Source: CADCUY01 sp964242735 (GTDB taxonomy: Bacteria > Actinomycetota > Actinomycetes > Actinomycetales > Quadrisphaeraceae). Taken from it: a stretch of 64,000 bases of DNA. The notes below the pieces were generated by a model that saw only the letters and a program-made list of their open reading frames with translations, was not told where the DNA came from and made no database searches. The position numbers were made by a program, and so were the translations under genes. Shown piece after piece: positions 7,670 to 16,302 of this stretch (position 1 is its first letter; each line of letters starts with the position of its first letter). Location: positions 186,001 through 250,000 of the forward strand of contig CAXTAK010000002.1 in the NCBI GenBank assembly GCA_964242735.1, read 5' to 3'.

Positions 7670-8638
7670 TCAGGCGGTGGGGGACGCCGCGGCGACGGGA
7701 GCCGGCGTCTCGTCCGGCGTGCCGGCGGTCTCGGCGCTGTCCGCCGCGTCGCCCTCGGCGATGTCCACCGCCGCCTCCGGGCTCGCGCCCGCCGGGACCT
7801 GCTCGGCGGCCTGCCCCTCGGCCTGCGTGGACAGCTCGTGCGACGCCGTGGTGTCGGCGCTGCCGGACTGCACCTCACCGGCGAGCAGCTCCGCCTCCCA
7901 CGCGGCCAGCGGCTCCTGCGCGCCGTCCGGTGCCGCGTCGCCGCCCTGGTGGCGCTGCTGCAGGCCCGCGGCCACCGCGTCGGCGACCACGCGGGTCAGC
8001 AGGGTGACGGAGCGGATCGCGTCGTCGTTGCCGGGGATGCGGTAGTCCACGACGTCGGGGTCGCAGTTCGTGTCGAGGATCGCGATCACGGGGATGCCCA
8101 GCTTGCGGGCCTCGTCGACGGCGAGGTGCTCCTTGTTCGTGTCCACGATCCACACGGCGCTGGGCACCTTGGTCATGTCGCGGATGCCGCCCAGGGTCTT
8201 CGCGAGCTTGTCCTTCTCGCGGCGCATGAGCAGCAGCTCCTTCTTCGTGCGCCCCGAGGCGGCGACGTCGTCGAAGTCGATCTGCTCGAGCTCCTTCATG
8301 CGGGCGATGCGCTTGCTCACCGTCTGGAAGTTGGTGAGCATCCCACCCAGCCACCGCTGGTTCACGTAGGGCATGCCGACGCGGCCGGCCTGCTGCGCGA
8401 GGGGCTCCTGGGCCTGCTTCTTGGTGCCGACGAACAGGATCGATCCGCCGTGGGCGACGGTCTGCTTGACGAAGTCGTAGGCGCGGTCGATGTGACCGAG
8501 GCTCTGCTGCAGGTCGATGATGTAGATGCCGTTGCGCTCGGTGAAGATGAAGCGCTTCATCTTGGGGTTCCAGCGACGGGTCTGGTGCCCGAAGTGGACG
8601 CCGCTGTCGAGCAGCTGGCGGGTGGTGACGACGGCCAT
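7670..8638 (-). CDS. rpsB: 30S ribosomal protein S2
   Basis: 322 aa from ATG at 8638, giving the canonical start MAVVTTRQLLDSGVHFGHQ and WNPKMKRFIF. The S2 core ends near residue 240 (NDDAIRSVTLLTRVVADAV). The last 80 or so residues are an acidic Ala/Glu/Thr-rich low-complexity tail, common in actinobacterial S2 and probably disordered. It is the first gene of the rpsB-tsf-pyrH-frr-cdsA-rlmN unit. It has an unusually long upstream region with a promoter-like element and a stable hairpin, described separately. Confidence 0.96.
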   Translation of the reverse strand: MAVVTTRQLLDSGVHFGHQTRRWNPKMKRFIFTERNGIYIIDLQQSLGHIDRAYDFVKQTVAHGGSILFVGTKKQAQEPLAQQAGRVGMPYVNQRWLGGMLTNFQTVSKRIARMKELEQIDFDDVAASGRTKKELLLMRREKDKLAKTLGGIRDMTKVPSAVWIVDTNKEHLAVDEARKLGIPVIAILDTNCDPDVVDYRIPGNDDAIRSVTLLTRVVADAVAAGLQQRHQGGDAAPDGAQEPLAAWEAELLAGEVQSGSADTTASHELSTQAEGQAAEQVPAGASPEAAVDIAEGDAADSAETAGTPDETPAPVAAASPTA

Positions 8639-8821
8639 GCCGACGCACTCCTCTCGGCGCCGCAGCACGGGGCCGGGCGCGCTCGGTTGCCTGCGACGGC
8701 CACACCGGCCGCCGCCCTGGCGCCCGCGACGCACCCCACCCCGCGGCCCCACCGCAGGGGGGACCGAGGGACCGAGGTGGCGCGCCCCGCCGGCTGGCGG
8801 CGGTGTGCGGGCGCGCGAAGT

Positions 8822-8852
8822 ACCGGCCGAAGCCGGTCTGGGGCGCAGTCTA
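8822..8852 (-). promoter_or_regulatory. Probable rpsB promoter -10 and 5'-end UUCG hairpin
   Basis: The 361 nt between rpsB and the divergent peptidase gene hold no gene. On the minus strand a TAGACT hexamer (8852-8847) resembles an actinobacterial -10. About 10 nt downstream is a perfect 6-bp stem ACCGGC/GCCGGT closed by a TTCG loop (8837-8822), the hyper-stable C(UUCG)G type. This would cap a leader of about 200 nt before the rpsB ATG. It could serve S2 autoregulation or mRNA stability. Both the promoter and its role are inference. Confidence 0.45.
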
Positions 8853-8999
8853 CGCGCGCTCGGGCGCGGCCGGTGTCGCAGCCACGGGTGGGGCGCTCGG
8901 GGCGACGGCCCCCTCCACAGTGCGGGGGCCGCCGCGCCGCGTCCACAGGGACCGGTGCGGTGGTGGATCACCGTGGCAGCGGGCTGCGACGGTCGTCGC

Positions 9000-9596
9000 G
9001 TGCCGACCGTCCTGCCCCCCTCGGTCCCGTCCCAGCGCTCCCTCCCGTGCAGAGCGGTGACCGCAGCCCTGGCCGCACTGGCCGCAGCCGTGCTCCTGGT
9101 CGCTCCGCTCCCGGCGGAGGCAGCGCCCTCACCCGCCACCGCAGCGGCGGCACGCGAGACGGGCTGGCAGTGGCCGCTGGCGTCGGCGCCCGCGGTGCTG
9201 CGCGCCTTCGCCGCCCCGGAGCACCGCTGGTCACCCGGGCACCGCGGGGTGGACCTGGCAGCGCCGGCCGGGACGGGCGTGCTCGCGCCCGCGGACGGCG
9301 TCGTGGTCTTCGCCGGTGCGGTCGCGGGGCGCCCGGTGCTGAGCATCGCCACCGGCGGTGCGGTGCGAGTGACGCTGGAACCGGTGGTGGCCTCGGTGGC
9401 CGTCGGTGAACGGGTGGCCCGCGGGTCAGCGGTCGGCGTCGTGGCCGACGGCGGGGAGCACTGCGGTGGGGTGGGCTGCCTGCACTGGGGGGTGCGGGTG
9501 GGTCGCGACCACTACCTCGACCCCCTGCTCGTCCTCGCCCGCGGGGCGCGCGCGGCGCCCCCGGTGCTGCTGCCTCTGGCGGGCCGGCGGGCATGA
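9000..9596 (+). CDS. Secreted M23-family (LytM-type) peptidoglycan endopeptidase
   Basis: 198 aa. The GTG start at 9000 gives a signal peptide: Arg near 13 and 18, then an Ala/Leu-rich stretch ending AEA near residue 42. The mature part is a single M23 domain with zinc ligands in HRGVD (about residues 79-83) and the terminal LHWGV motif, connected by the usual GxVVFAG strands. Members cut peptide bonds in murein stem peptides or cross-bridges. A second zinc-site His in the expected HxH is not obvious, as only the LHW His is seen. The placement divergent from rpsB and near whiG matches conserved actinobacterial order. Exact start is uncertain. Confidence 0.85.
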   Translation: MPTVLPPSVPSQRSLPCRAVTAALAALAAAVLLVAPLPAEAAPSPATAAAARETGWQWPLASAPAVLRAFAAPEHRWSPGHRGVDLAAPAGTGVLAPADGVVVFAGAVAGRPVLSIATGGAVRVTLEPVVASVAVGERVARGSAVGVVADGGEHCGGVGCLHWGVRVGRDHYLDPLLVLARGARAAPPVLLPLAGRRA

Positions 9597-9794
9597 GCGG
9601 GCCGTGGCCCGTCGCCGACGGGCGGGACGTCGTCGTGGTGCGGCCCCGCTGGTGCGCCCAGGCCACCACCCGGTGCGGCACCCGACCAGGATGGCGACAC
9701 CCGCACCTCGACACCGGGTGGTCCGTGGTGCGGACGTCACACCGGTGGTGGAGCGGGCGCCGCAGAGCGCAGAGCGAGGCGCCGTGGATCAGCC

Positions 9795-9825
9795 GGCGCC
9801 CCCCGGTGGTGCACGGGGGGGCGCC
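9795..9825. terminator. GC-rich stem-loop between convergent M23 peptidase and whiG
   Basis: GGCGCCCCCCG at 9795-9805 pairs with 9814-9825 with one bulged G and an 8-nt loop. It lies 17 nt past the whiG stop. The remainder of 9597-9842 holds only a weak small open frame that overlaps the peptidase stop as ATGA and shows no recognisable protein features. Confidence 0.55.
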
Positions 9826-9842
9826 GCCGTCGGTGTCCCCGA

Positions 9843-10817
9843 TCAGCTGACCTCAGCCAGCTTGGCCCTCAGCTGCACCACGGCCTTGGTGTGCATCTGA
9901 CAGATGCGCGACTCCGTCACCCCCAGCACCTTGCCGATCTCGGCCAGGGTGAGGGACTCGAAGTAGTACAGCGTCACCACGATCTTCTCCCGCTCGGGCA
10001 GCTGGTCGATGGCCCGGGCGAGGAGGAACTTCGTCTCCTCCCCCTCGAACGCCAGCACCGGGTCCTCGGCCCGGGGGTCCTCCAGGGTGTCGCCGAGGGA
10101 GAGTGCGTCCCCCTTCTCCCCGCCGACGCTGAGCAGCTCGTCGAGGGCGATCACGTTGACGTAGGAGACCTGGCTGAAGATCGTCCTCAGGTCCTCGAGC
10201 CTGATGCCCATCCGCTCGGCGACCTCCGCCTCGCTGGGGGTGCGGCGCAGCTCCCCCTCCAGGGCGGCGTAGGCCCGCTCCACCTCGCGTGCCTTGCTGC
10301 GCACCGACCTCGGGATCCAGTCCATCGACCGCAGCTCGTCGATGATGGCGCCGCGGATGCGGGTGATGGCGTAGGTCTCGAACTTGATGGCTCGCTCGAG
10401 GTCGAACTTCTCGATGGCGTCTATGAGGCCGAAGACCCCGTAGGAGACCAGGTCGGCCTGCTCGACGTTGGAGGGCAGCCCGACCCCGACCCGCCCCGCG
10501 ACGTACTTCACCAGCGGCGCGTAGTGCATGATCAACCGTTCTCGCAGGGCCCGGTCGCCGGTGTCCTTGAAGCGGCGCCACATCTGAGCCAGCGCCTCCG
10601 CGTTGCGGGCGCCCTGCTCCGCGGCCTGGGTCGCGGCGTCGGAGGCGTCAGCGACCACCGTGCTGTGGTCGAGGACCGGTCGTGCCGGCGCCGCCCGCGG
10701 GGCCGGGGGCACGGTCTGGGCGCCCGTCGTGGACGCCTCCGGCGGGGTGCTGGCGTCGGGGGTGCCGCCGTCGGGGGTGCTGGCGCGGGGGGCGGTCCTG
10801 GTCTGGCGATCGGTCAT
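9843..10817 (-). CDS. whiG: WhiG/FliA-family sigma-28-type RNA polymerase sigma factor
   Basis: 324 aa from ATG with AGGAG upstream. Residues 1-75 are a Pro/Thr/Ala-rich low-complexity extension. The sigma core follows: region 2 with LVKYVAGRVGVGLPSNVEQADLV split over SYGVFGLIDAIEKFD, region 3 with DWIPRSVRSKAREVE, and region 4 with LPEREKIVVTLYYFESLTLAEIGK and the helix-turn-helix VTESRICQMHTKA. Sigma factors of this group drive flagellar genes in motile bacteria or sporulation genes in Streptomyces. Which applies here cannot be told from the window. It is last in a yraN-comM-dprA-xerC-whiG run. No anti-sigma factor (FlgM/RsiG) is adjacent. Confidence 0.92.
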   Translation of the reverse strand: MTDRQTRTAPRASTPDGGTPDASTPPEASTTGAQTVPPAPRAAPARPVLDHSTVVADASDAATQAAEQGARNAEALAQMWRRFKDTGDRALRERLIMHYAPLVKYVAGRVGVGLPSNVEQADLVSYGVFGLIDAIEKFDLERAIKFETYAITRIRGAIIDELRSMDWIPRSVRSKAREVERAYAALEGELRRTPSEAEVAERMGIRLEDLRTIFSQVSYVNVIALDELLSVGGEKGDALSLGDTLEDPRAEDPVLAFEGEETKFLLARAIDQLPEREKIVVTLYYFESLTLAEIGKVLGVTESRICQMHTKAVVQLRAKLAEVS

Positions 10818-10849
10818 GGAGCTCTCCTCCAGCGCTGGCGGGGCCCGGC

Positions 10850-11878
10850 TCAGGCCCGTGGGTGAGCCTGCTCGAAGCCGCGCCGGAGCCGTTCGACCGA
10901 CACGTGCGTGTAGATCTGGGTCGATGCGAGGCTAGCGTGGCCGAGCACCTCCTGGACGGTCCTCAGGTCAGCTCCCCCGTCGAGCAGGTGTGTGGCGGCG
11001 GTGTGCCGCAGCGCGTGCGGTGCCGCGTCCACCCCCTCCCCCAGCGCGCCCAGCAGGGCGTGGACGGCGTCGCGGACCTGCCGCTGCCCCACCCGGGCGC
11101 CGCGGGCGCCGAGCAGCAGCGCGGGCCCCGACGCCGCCGTCACCAGGGCCGGGCGCCCGCGCGCGAGCCACGACCTCACCGCGCGCTCCGCGGGGACGCC
11201 GAAGGGCACCACGCGCTCCTTGTCGCCCTTGCCGAGCACCCGCAGGGTCCGCCGGTCGAGGTCGACGTCGTCGACGTCCAGGCCCACGAGCTCTCCGACG
11301 CGGGCACCGGTGGCGTACAGCAGCTCCACCGCGGCGGCGTCGCGCAGGTGCACCGCGTCGTCGTCGTCTGCCCTGACGGCGGCCACGTCCATCAGGCGGG
11401 AGGCCTGGTCGGCCCGCAGGACCGTGGGCAGGGTCCGTCCCCGCCGGGGCGTCACCAGGCGCATCGCCGGGTCCTGCGCGAGGCGCCCGGTCCGCACCGC
11501 CCACGCGGTGAACGTGCGGATGCTCGAGGTGCGGCGCGCGAGGGTCGAGCGGGCCGGGCCCCCAGGGCCGCCACGGGGGTCGGCGCTGGCGGGCGCTCCG
11601 TGATGGCGGGGCTGCTCGCGCGCGGGGGGCTGGTCGTGCTGCGCCGCGAGCCACCCGCGCAGGACGTGCAGGTCCAGACCGTCCACCCCGCGGCCGTGGT
11701 GCTCGCGCACCCACCCGAGCAGCCCCGCGACGTCGCCGCGGTAGGCCCGCACGGTGTGCGGCGAGCGACCCCGCTCGACGGCGAGGTGTCGGGTGAAGGC
11801 CTCGAGGACCTCGGCGTCGCCCAGGGCGGGACCGTCGTGCCCGGAGGCATCGTGGGCGCGGGCAGCGGGACCGGGCAC
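10850..11878 (-). CDS. xerC: Tyrosine recombinase XerC
   Basis: 342 aa tyrosine recombinase. The N-terminal SAM-like DNA-binding domain spans roughly 20-135, with an Arg/Pro-rich insert near 85-112 that is longer than in E. coli XerC. The catalytic residues are present: Arg193 (GARVGEL), Lys217 (GKGDKER), His288 and Arg291 (HALRHT), His314 (LGHAS) and nucleophile Tyr323 (TQIYTHV). XerC/XerD resolve chromosome dimers at dif. A chromosomal housekeeping location between dprA and whiG rather than a phage context supports XerC. GTG at 11878 is the likely start, with only a weak GGGCGG upstream. Confidence 0.9.
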   Translation of the reverse strand: MPGPAARAHDASGHDGPALGDAEVLEAFTRHLAVERGRSPHTVRAYRGDVAGLLGWVREHHGRGVDGLDLHVLRGWLAAQHDQPPAREQPRHHGAPASADPRGGPGGPARSTLARRTSSIRTFTAWAVRTGRLAQDPAMRLVTPRRGRTLPTVLRADQASRLMDVAAVRADDDDAVHLRDAAAVELLYATGARVGELVGLDVDDVDLDRRTLRVLGKGDKERVVPFGVPAERAVRSWLARGRPALVTAASGPALLLGARGARVGQRQVRDAVHALLGALGEGVDAAPHALRHTAATHLLDGGADLRTVQEVLGHASLASTQIYTHVSVERLRRGFEQAHPRA

Positions 11879-11918
11879 CCGCCCACCGTGCCACGGCCAC
11901 CGGTCGTACCGCCCCGCC

Positions 11919-13121
11919 TCACCGACGCGGCGCGGCGCGGCGCCACGCCCCGGCGCTCGTGGTCTCGGCGAGGCCGCGCAACGACAGGAGCCCGAGGGCC
12001 GCCAGCACCCGCCCGGGCGTCAGTCCCGCGGCACGCGCCAGGACCTCGACCCGGCGCCCGGCGCGCACGGGCAGGGCGTCGAGCACCCGCAGGTCCTCGG
12101 GGTCCAGCCCGTCGTGGTCCGCGACGGGCGCGGACCGCTCCGCCGCCCCGGGAGCGGTCCGCGCGCCGATGGGGTCGAGCAGCTCGAGGGCCTCGGCCTC
12201 GTCGGTGACCAGCACCGCCCGGCCCTCCCGGACCAGGCGGTGGCAGCCCGCGGAGGCCATGGACGTCACCGGACCGGGCACGGCCCCCACAGGGCGGAAC
12301 AGGTCGGCGGCCCGGGCCGCGGTGCTCAGCGCCCCCGAGCGCCAGGCCGCCTCCACGACCACCGTCGCCGTCGCGAACGCGGCGATCAACCGGTTCCGCG
12401 CCAGGAAGCGCCACCGGGTCGGCGCGCACCCCGGCGGGGTCTCGGAGACCACCGCCCCGGCAGCGGTGATCGAGCGCAGCAGCTGCTCGTGCCCGGCGGG
12501 GTAGAACCGGTCCACACCGCCGGCGAGGACCGCGACGGTGGTGCCCCCGCACGCCACCGCCGCCCGGTGCGCCGCGCCGTCGATGCCGTACGCGCCCCCG
12601 GAGACCACCGCGGCGCCGCGCCCGACGACCGCCGCGGCGAGGTCGGCGGCCACCCGCTCGCCGTAGGCGGTGCTCGCCCGCGCCCCCACCACGGCCAGCG
12701 AGCCGGGAGCGGCCCCCGCGAGGTCGGCAGCGCCGATCACCCAGAGGCAGGCGGGCGCGGCGGCGCCGAGGTCGTCCAGCGGCGCGGGCCACTCGGCGTC
12801 ACCGGGCACCACGACCCGGCCGCCGAGGCCGGTGACCACGCGCAGGTCCCGGTCGGTGTCGAGGTCGGGCAGGCGCACCCGCCAGCGCGCCAGACCCGCC
12901 TCGACCGCCGCCACCTCCCGCGACCCCGACAGTTCCAGCGCGGACGCGGCCGGTGCGGTGCCCGCGACGAGGGCCATGGCGCCGGTGCCGCCGAGGCGGT
13001 CGAGCACGGCGTGGCCGGCGGCGTCCCCGGGTTCGACCAGGCGCGACCAGGCGGCGCGCGCGCGGCGCTCCCCCTCCGCGACGGCCGAGCCGGCGGGGTC
13101 GGACGCTGAGGCGGCGCTCAC
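11919..13121 (-). CDS. dprA: DNA-processing protein DprA (Smf)
   Basis: 400 aa. DprA protects incoming single-stranded DNA and loads RecA during transformation; in actinobacteria it is widespread even where competence is unknown. The Rossmann-fold core is clear: VVGARASTAYGERVA, SGGAYGIDGAAHRAAV, VLAGGVDRFYPAGHEQL, SETPPGCAP and RNRLIAAFATATVVVEAA. A C-terminal winged-helix-like region follows (residues about 330-395). The GTG start overlaps the comM stop by 4 nt (GTGA), and xerC begins 40 nt downstream. Confidence 0.94.
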   Translation of the reverse strand: MSAASASDPAGSAVAEGERRARAAWSRLVEPGDAAGHAVLDRLGGTGAMALVAGTAPAASALELSGSREVAAVEAGLARWRVRLPDLDTDRDLRVVTGLGGRVVVPGDAEWPAPLDDLGAAAPACLWVIGAADLAGAAPGSLAVVGARASTAYGERVAADLAAAVVGRGAAVVSGGAYGIDGAAHRAAVACGGTTVAVLAGGVDRFYPAGHEQLLRSITAAGAVVSETPPGCAPTRWRFLARNRLIAAFATATVVVEAAWRSGALSTAARAADLFRPVGAVPGPVTSMASAGCHRLVREGRAVLVTDEAEALELLDPIGARTAPGAAERSAPVADHDGLDPEDLRVLDALPVRAGRRVEVLARAAGLTPGRVLAALGLLSLRGLAETTSAGAWRRAAPRR

Positions 13122-14680
13122 GCGGCCTCCCGCCCGTCCTCGCGCCACGTCACGGCCTTCAGCACGTGCGTGCCCGTGGGGCGCGGTGACCCGTCGAGGT
13201 CCGCCAGGGTCCACGCCAGGCGCAGCGAGCGGTCGAAGCCCCGCATCGTCAGGGTGCCCAGGCGCATCGACCGGTCCAGCTCGGTGGTGACCGCCGCAGG
13301 CAACCGGAAGCGCCCGCGCAGCAGCGAGCCGGCGACCTCGGCGTTCGTGGTGGCCCCCGTGCCCGCCAGGCGCTGCCTGGCCGCTGACCGGGCCCGCACC
13401 ACCCGGGCGGCGACGACCGCGGTGCTCTCGCGCACCTCGGTGGAGGCGGCGTCGCGCGCGGTGACGGGTGCCACGCGCACCCGCAGGTCCACCCGGTCGA
13501 GCAGCGGTCCGGACAGGCGCCCGAGGTAGCGGCGCCGGGCCGTGGGCGTGCACGAGCAGGCCAGGCCCTTGCCGGTGGCCATGCCGCAGGGGCAGGGGTT
13601 GGCCGTCAGCACCAGCTGGAACCGCGCGGGGTACCGGGCCTGGCCGGCGGCCCTGGCGATGACCAGCTCACCGCTCTCCAGCGGCTGGCGCAGCCCCTCG
13701 AGCACGGCGCTGGTGAACTCCGGCGCCTCGTCGAGCAGCAGCACCCCGCGGTGTGCCCGCGAGGCGGCTCCCGGGCGGGGCACTGCGGCGCCCCCACCGA
13801 GCACCGCGGCGGGGGTGGCGGTGTGGTGGGGGTCCTCCAGCGGGGGGCGCCGCATCAGGCCGATGCGGGGGTCGAACGCGCCGGCGACGGAGTGCACCGC
13901 GGTCACCTCCAGGGCGTGCTCGACCGCCAGGTCAGGCAGCAGCGCGGGCAGGCGCGCCGCGAGCATGGTCTTGCCCGCACCGGGCGGGCCCAGGAGCAGC
14001 AGGTGGTGGCCCCCCGCGGCGGCGACCTCCAGCGCGGTGCGCGCCGGGTACTGCCCGACGACCTCGGCGAGGTCACCGGTGGGACCGCCTGGAAGCCCCC
14101 GGCGGACGGTGGCGGCGGGTGCCGTCGCAGCACCGGGTCGCGGGAGCGGCGCGCGCAGGCCCCCGACGTCGCCGCCGTGGGCGGCCACGACGTCGCGCAG
14201 CGCGGCGACGCCGACCACCTCCACCCCGGGCACCAGGCCCGCCTCGCTGGCGTTCTCGGCAGGCACCACCACGCGGGCCACCCCCGCGCGCGCCGCGGCG
14301 AGCACCGCGGGCAGCACCCCGTGGACGGCGCGCACGCGCCCGTCGAGGCCCAGCTCCCCCAGGTGCACGGCGGCCGCCGCCGACGCGGCGGGCACCGCGC
14401 CGGTCGCGGCCAGCAGCGCCACCGCGACCGCGAGGTCGAAGCTCGCACCGCGCTTGGGCAGCGAGGCCGGTGACAGGTTCACGGTGATGCGCTGCGCAGG
14501 CAGAGGGATCCCGGCGTTGCCGAACGCGGCACGCACCCGGTCGCGCGCCTCACCGAGGGAGGTGTCGGGCAGACCGACGAGCACGAAGGTCGGCAGGCCC
14601 CGGGCCACGTCGGCCTCGACCTCCACCAGGTGCCCTGCCAGACCGACCAGTGCCACGGCGCGCGAGCGGCCCAGGCTCAC
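13118..14680 (-). CDS. comM: ComM/YifB-family Mg-chelatase-like AAA+ ATPase
   Basis: 520 aa. An N-terminal Lon-like ChlI fold (VEVEADVARGLPTFVLVGLPD and the PLPAQRITVNLSP segment) precedes an AAA+ module with Walker A GPPGAGKT near 225, Walker B GVLLLDEAPEF, and a four-Cys segment NPCPCG...CSC. ComM is a branch-migration helicase aiding recombination of taken-up DNA, so the comM-dprA linkage is functional as well as positional. The GTG start at 14680 overlaps the yraN stop by 4 nt (GTGA). Upstream in-frame codons are not conserved, so the shorter start is preferred. Confidence 0.94.
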   Translation of the reverse strand: MSLGRSRAVALVGLAGHLVEVEADVARGLPTFVLVGLPDTSLGEARDRVRAAFGNAGIPLPAQRITVNLSPASLPKRGASFDLAVAVALLAATGAVPAASAAAAVHLGELGLDGRVRAVHGVLPAVLAAARAGVARVVVPAENASEAGLVPGVEVVGVAALRDVVAAHGGDVGGLRAPLPRPGAATAPAATVRRGLPGGPTGDLAEVVGQYPARTALEVAAAGGHHLLLLGPPGAGKTMLAARLPALLPDLAVEHALEVTAVHSVAGAFDPRIGLMRRPPLEDPHHTATPAAVLGGGAAVPRPGAASRAHRGVLLLDEAPEFTSAVLEGLRQPLESGELVIARAAGQARYPARFQLVLTANPCPCGMATGKGLACSCTPTARRRYLGRLSGPLLDRVDLRVRVAPVTARDAASTEVRESTAVVAARVVRARSAARQRLAGTGATTNAEVAGSLLRGRFRLPAAVTTELDRSMRLGTLTMRGFDRSLRLAWTLADLDGSPRPTGTHVLKAVTWREDGREAA

Positions 14681-15096
14681 CAGCTGACCCCGCGCACGTG
14701 CTGGACCACGGCGGGCCCCGAGCGCGGTCGCAGCACCGCCACGGCGTCCAGGCGCACGTCGCCGGCGTGCTCGTCGTGGACGGCGAGCCACTGCGCCGTC
14801 AACCGGCGCAGCCGGGCCACCTTGACGGGCGTCAGGGACTCCAGCGGGTGCCCGCAGGCGTCGGAGCGCCGGGTCTTGACCTCCACCGCCACCACGCACC
14901 CGCCGTCGCGGGCCACGACGTCCAGCTCACCGGCGCGGCACCGCCAGTTGCGGTCGAGCACCACCCACCCCAGGGCGAGCAGGTGATCGACGGCCACCTG
15001 CTCGCCGTAGGCACCGACCGCGCCTCGCACGCCCGTCACGGACCTGCGCCCCACGGACCCGGCCCCCTCGGACCCCACACGCTCCACATCGGCCAC
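14677..15096 (-). CDS. YraN/UPF0102 family nuclease-like protein
   Basis: 139 aa. This small endonuclease-fold family has a PD-(D/E)xK-like core: AYGEQVAVDHLLALGWVVLDRNWR, then CRAGELDVVARDG with the acidic pair and VAVEVKTRR with the Lys. The cellular role is unresolved, but the gene almost always accompanies comM/dprA. GTG at 15096 lies 8 nt after GGAGG; a GTG at 15105 is also in frame but sits on the ribosome site. It is probably the first gene of the yraN-comM-dprA-xerC-whiG operon. Confidence 0.88.
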   Translation of the reverse strand: MADVERVGSEGAGSVGRRSVTGVRGAVGAYGEQVAVDHLLALGWVVLDRNWRCRAGELDVVARDGGCVVAVEVKTRRSDACGHPLESLTPVKVARLRRLTAQWLAVHDEHAGDVRLDAVAVLRPRSGPAVVQHVRGVSW

Positions 15097-15155
15097 GGCG
15101 ACCACCTCCGCGGTGGATCCTGGGTGCGGCGGTGGCCGTCAGCGCACCACGCGGC

Positions 15156-15188
15156 GGGAGCCTGTGGACGGTGGGAGCCTGTGGACGG
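15156..15188. repeat. Two 16-nt direct repeats spaced by 17 nt, containing CGTCCACAGG
   Basis: GGGAGCCTGTGGACGG occurs at 15156-15171 and again at 15173-15188 in the 95-nt space between yraN and DUF2469. Read on the minus strand each contains CGTCCACAGG, which resembles a DnaA box at 7 of 9 positions when CCGTCCACA is compared with TTGTCCACA. A third CGTCCACAGG is present on the plus strand near 8939 in the rpsB/peptidase intergenic region. The function is not established. Confidence 0.5.
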
Positions 15189-15191
15189 GCG

Positions 15192-15500
15192 CTACTGCCC
15201 GGGCACCTCGAGGTCGGCCTTGGCGAGCTCCTCGACGTTGACGTCCTTGAAGGTGACGACCCGCACCGACTTCACGAAGCGGGCGGAGCGGTACACGTCC
15301 CACACCCACGCATCGCTCAGGGTCAGCTCGAACCACACCTCCCCGTCGGAGGAGCGCGGCCGCAGGTCGACGGTGTTCGCGAGGTAGAACCGGCGCTCGG
15401 TCTCGACCACGTAGGCGAACAGGCCGACCACGTCGCGGTACTCGCGGTAGAGGGCCAGCTCCGCCTCGGTCTCGTAGTCCTCCAGGTCCTCAGCGCTCAT
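15192..15500 (-). CDS. DUF2469 family protein
   Basis: 102 aa, a highly conserved actinobacterial protein of unknown function found next to rnhB and yraN. It is acidic at the N-terminus (MSAEDLEDYETEAELALYRE), has the aromatic-rich middle segment YVVETERRFYLAN, and ends near VTFKDVNVEELAK. No catalytic motif, signal or membrane segment is seen. The ATG start overlaps the end of rnhB by 11 nt, consistent with one transcript from lepB through yraN. Confidence 0.92.
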   Translation of the reverse strand: MSAEDLEDYETEAELALYREYRDVVGLFAYVVETERRFYLANTVDLRPRSSDGEVWFELTLSDAWVWDVYRSARFVKSVRVVTFKDVNVEELAKADLEVPGQ

Positions 15501-16302
15501 CGCGTCCCATCATGCCCTCAACCAGCGCTGGCTCCCACGGGTCGACGACGCCCGCGACCGCGGAGGGGCGGCGACCACCGGTGCTGCTGACGCTGCCCGG
15601 CAGCTGCCAGCTGAGCCGGTGCTCAGCGCACGGTCCCACCCGCTGCAGCGCGGTGACGTGCTGCGGGGCGGCGTAGCCCTTGTTGCTGTCCCAGCCGTAG
15701 TGCGGGGCGGCACGGGAGCGCTGCACCATGATCGCGTCGCGGGTGGTCTTGGCGAGCACGCTGGCCGCGGCGACCGCCGAGCACCGCACGTCGGCGCGCA
15801 CCGCGAGGACCACGGCCGGCCGGGGGCCCACGGCGCCGGGCAGGTCCGCGCAGGACGGCGGCGGCTCGGGGCGGTCGAGCCAGTCGTAGTCCCCGTCCAG
15901 GACCACCGCGTCGGGCGCCGCCCCGGTGCCCGCCAGGGCCCGCGCACCGGCCAGGCGCAGGGCGCGCAGGATGCCCAGGGCGTCGATCTCCTCGGGTTCG
16001 GCGTGCCCGACGCCCCAGCTCGCCGCCCACCGGCGCAGGCGCGGTGCGAGCTCATCGCGCGCGGCGGGCGTCAGCAGCTTGGAGTCCCGCAGCCCGGCCG
16101 GGGCCGTGCCGGTGGCCTCGGTGACCACCACCACGCCGACGGTGACCGGACCGGCCAGCGCCCCCCGGCCCACCTCGTCGACGCCCGCGACGCGGTGGTG
16201 GCCCGCGCGCATCAGGGCCCGCTCGTGGCGCAGCGACGGCGGTGCGCCCGACGCGGTGCGCGCGAGGGGGGCGCTGCGCCCCCCTGCACCGCCGGGGCTC
16301 AC
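15490..16302 (-). CDS. rnhB: Ribonuclease HII
   Basis: 270 aa. It removes ribonucleotides from DNA and RNA-DNA hybrids. The DEDD catalytic set is visible: Asp and Glu in GVDEVGRGALAGPV, the DSKLL motif, Asp in VVLDGDYDW and Asp in VRADVRCSAVAAASV. A basic segment of about 35 residues precedes the core. The GTG start overlaps the lepB stop (GTGA), and the end overlaps the DUF2469 start. The C-terminus (about 25 residues after WQLPG) extends past the usual end and is low in conservation. Confidence 0.94.
   Translation of the reverse strand: MSPGGAGGRSAPLARTASGAPPSLRHERALMRAGHHRVAGVDEVGRGALAGPVTVGVVVVTEATGTAPAGLRDSKLLTPAARDELAPRLRRWAASWGVGHAEPEEIDALGILRALRLAGARALAGTGAAPDAVVLDGDYDWLDRPEPPPSCADLPGAVGPRPAVVLAVRADVRCSAVAAASVLAKTTRDAIMVQRSRAAPHYGWDSNKGYAAPQHVTALQRVGPCAEHRLSWQLPGSVSSTGGRRPSAVAGVVDPWEPALVEGMMGRDER

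Noticed and set aside
9593..9850. 85-aa open frame overlapping the M23 peptidase stop as ATGA
   Set aside because: The overlap is attractive, but the sequence is Trp/Arg-rich without conserved motifs and runs into the whiG terminator and stop region.
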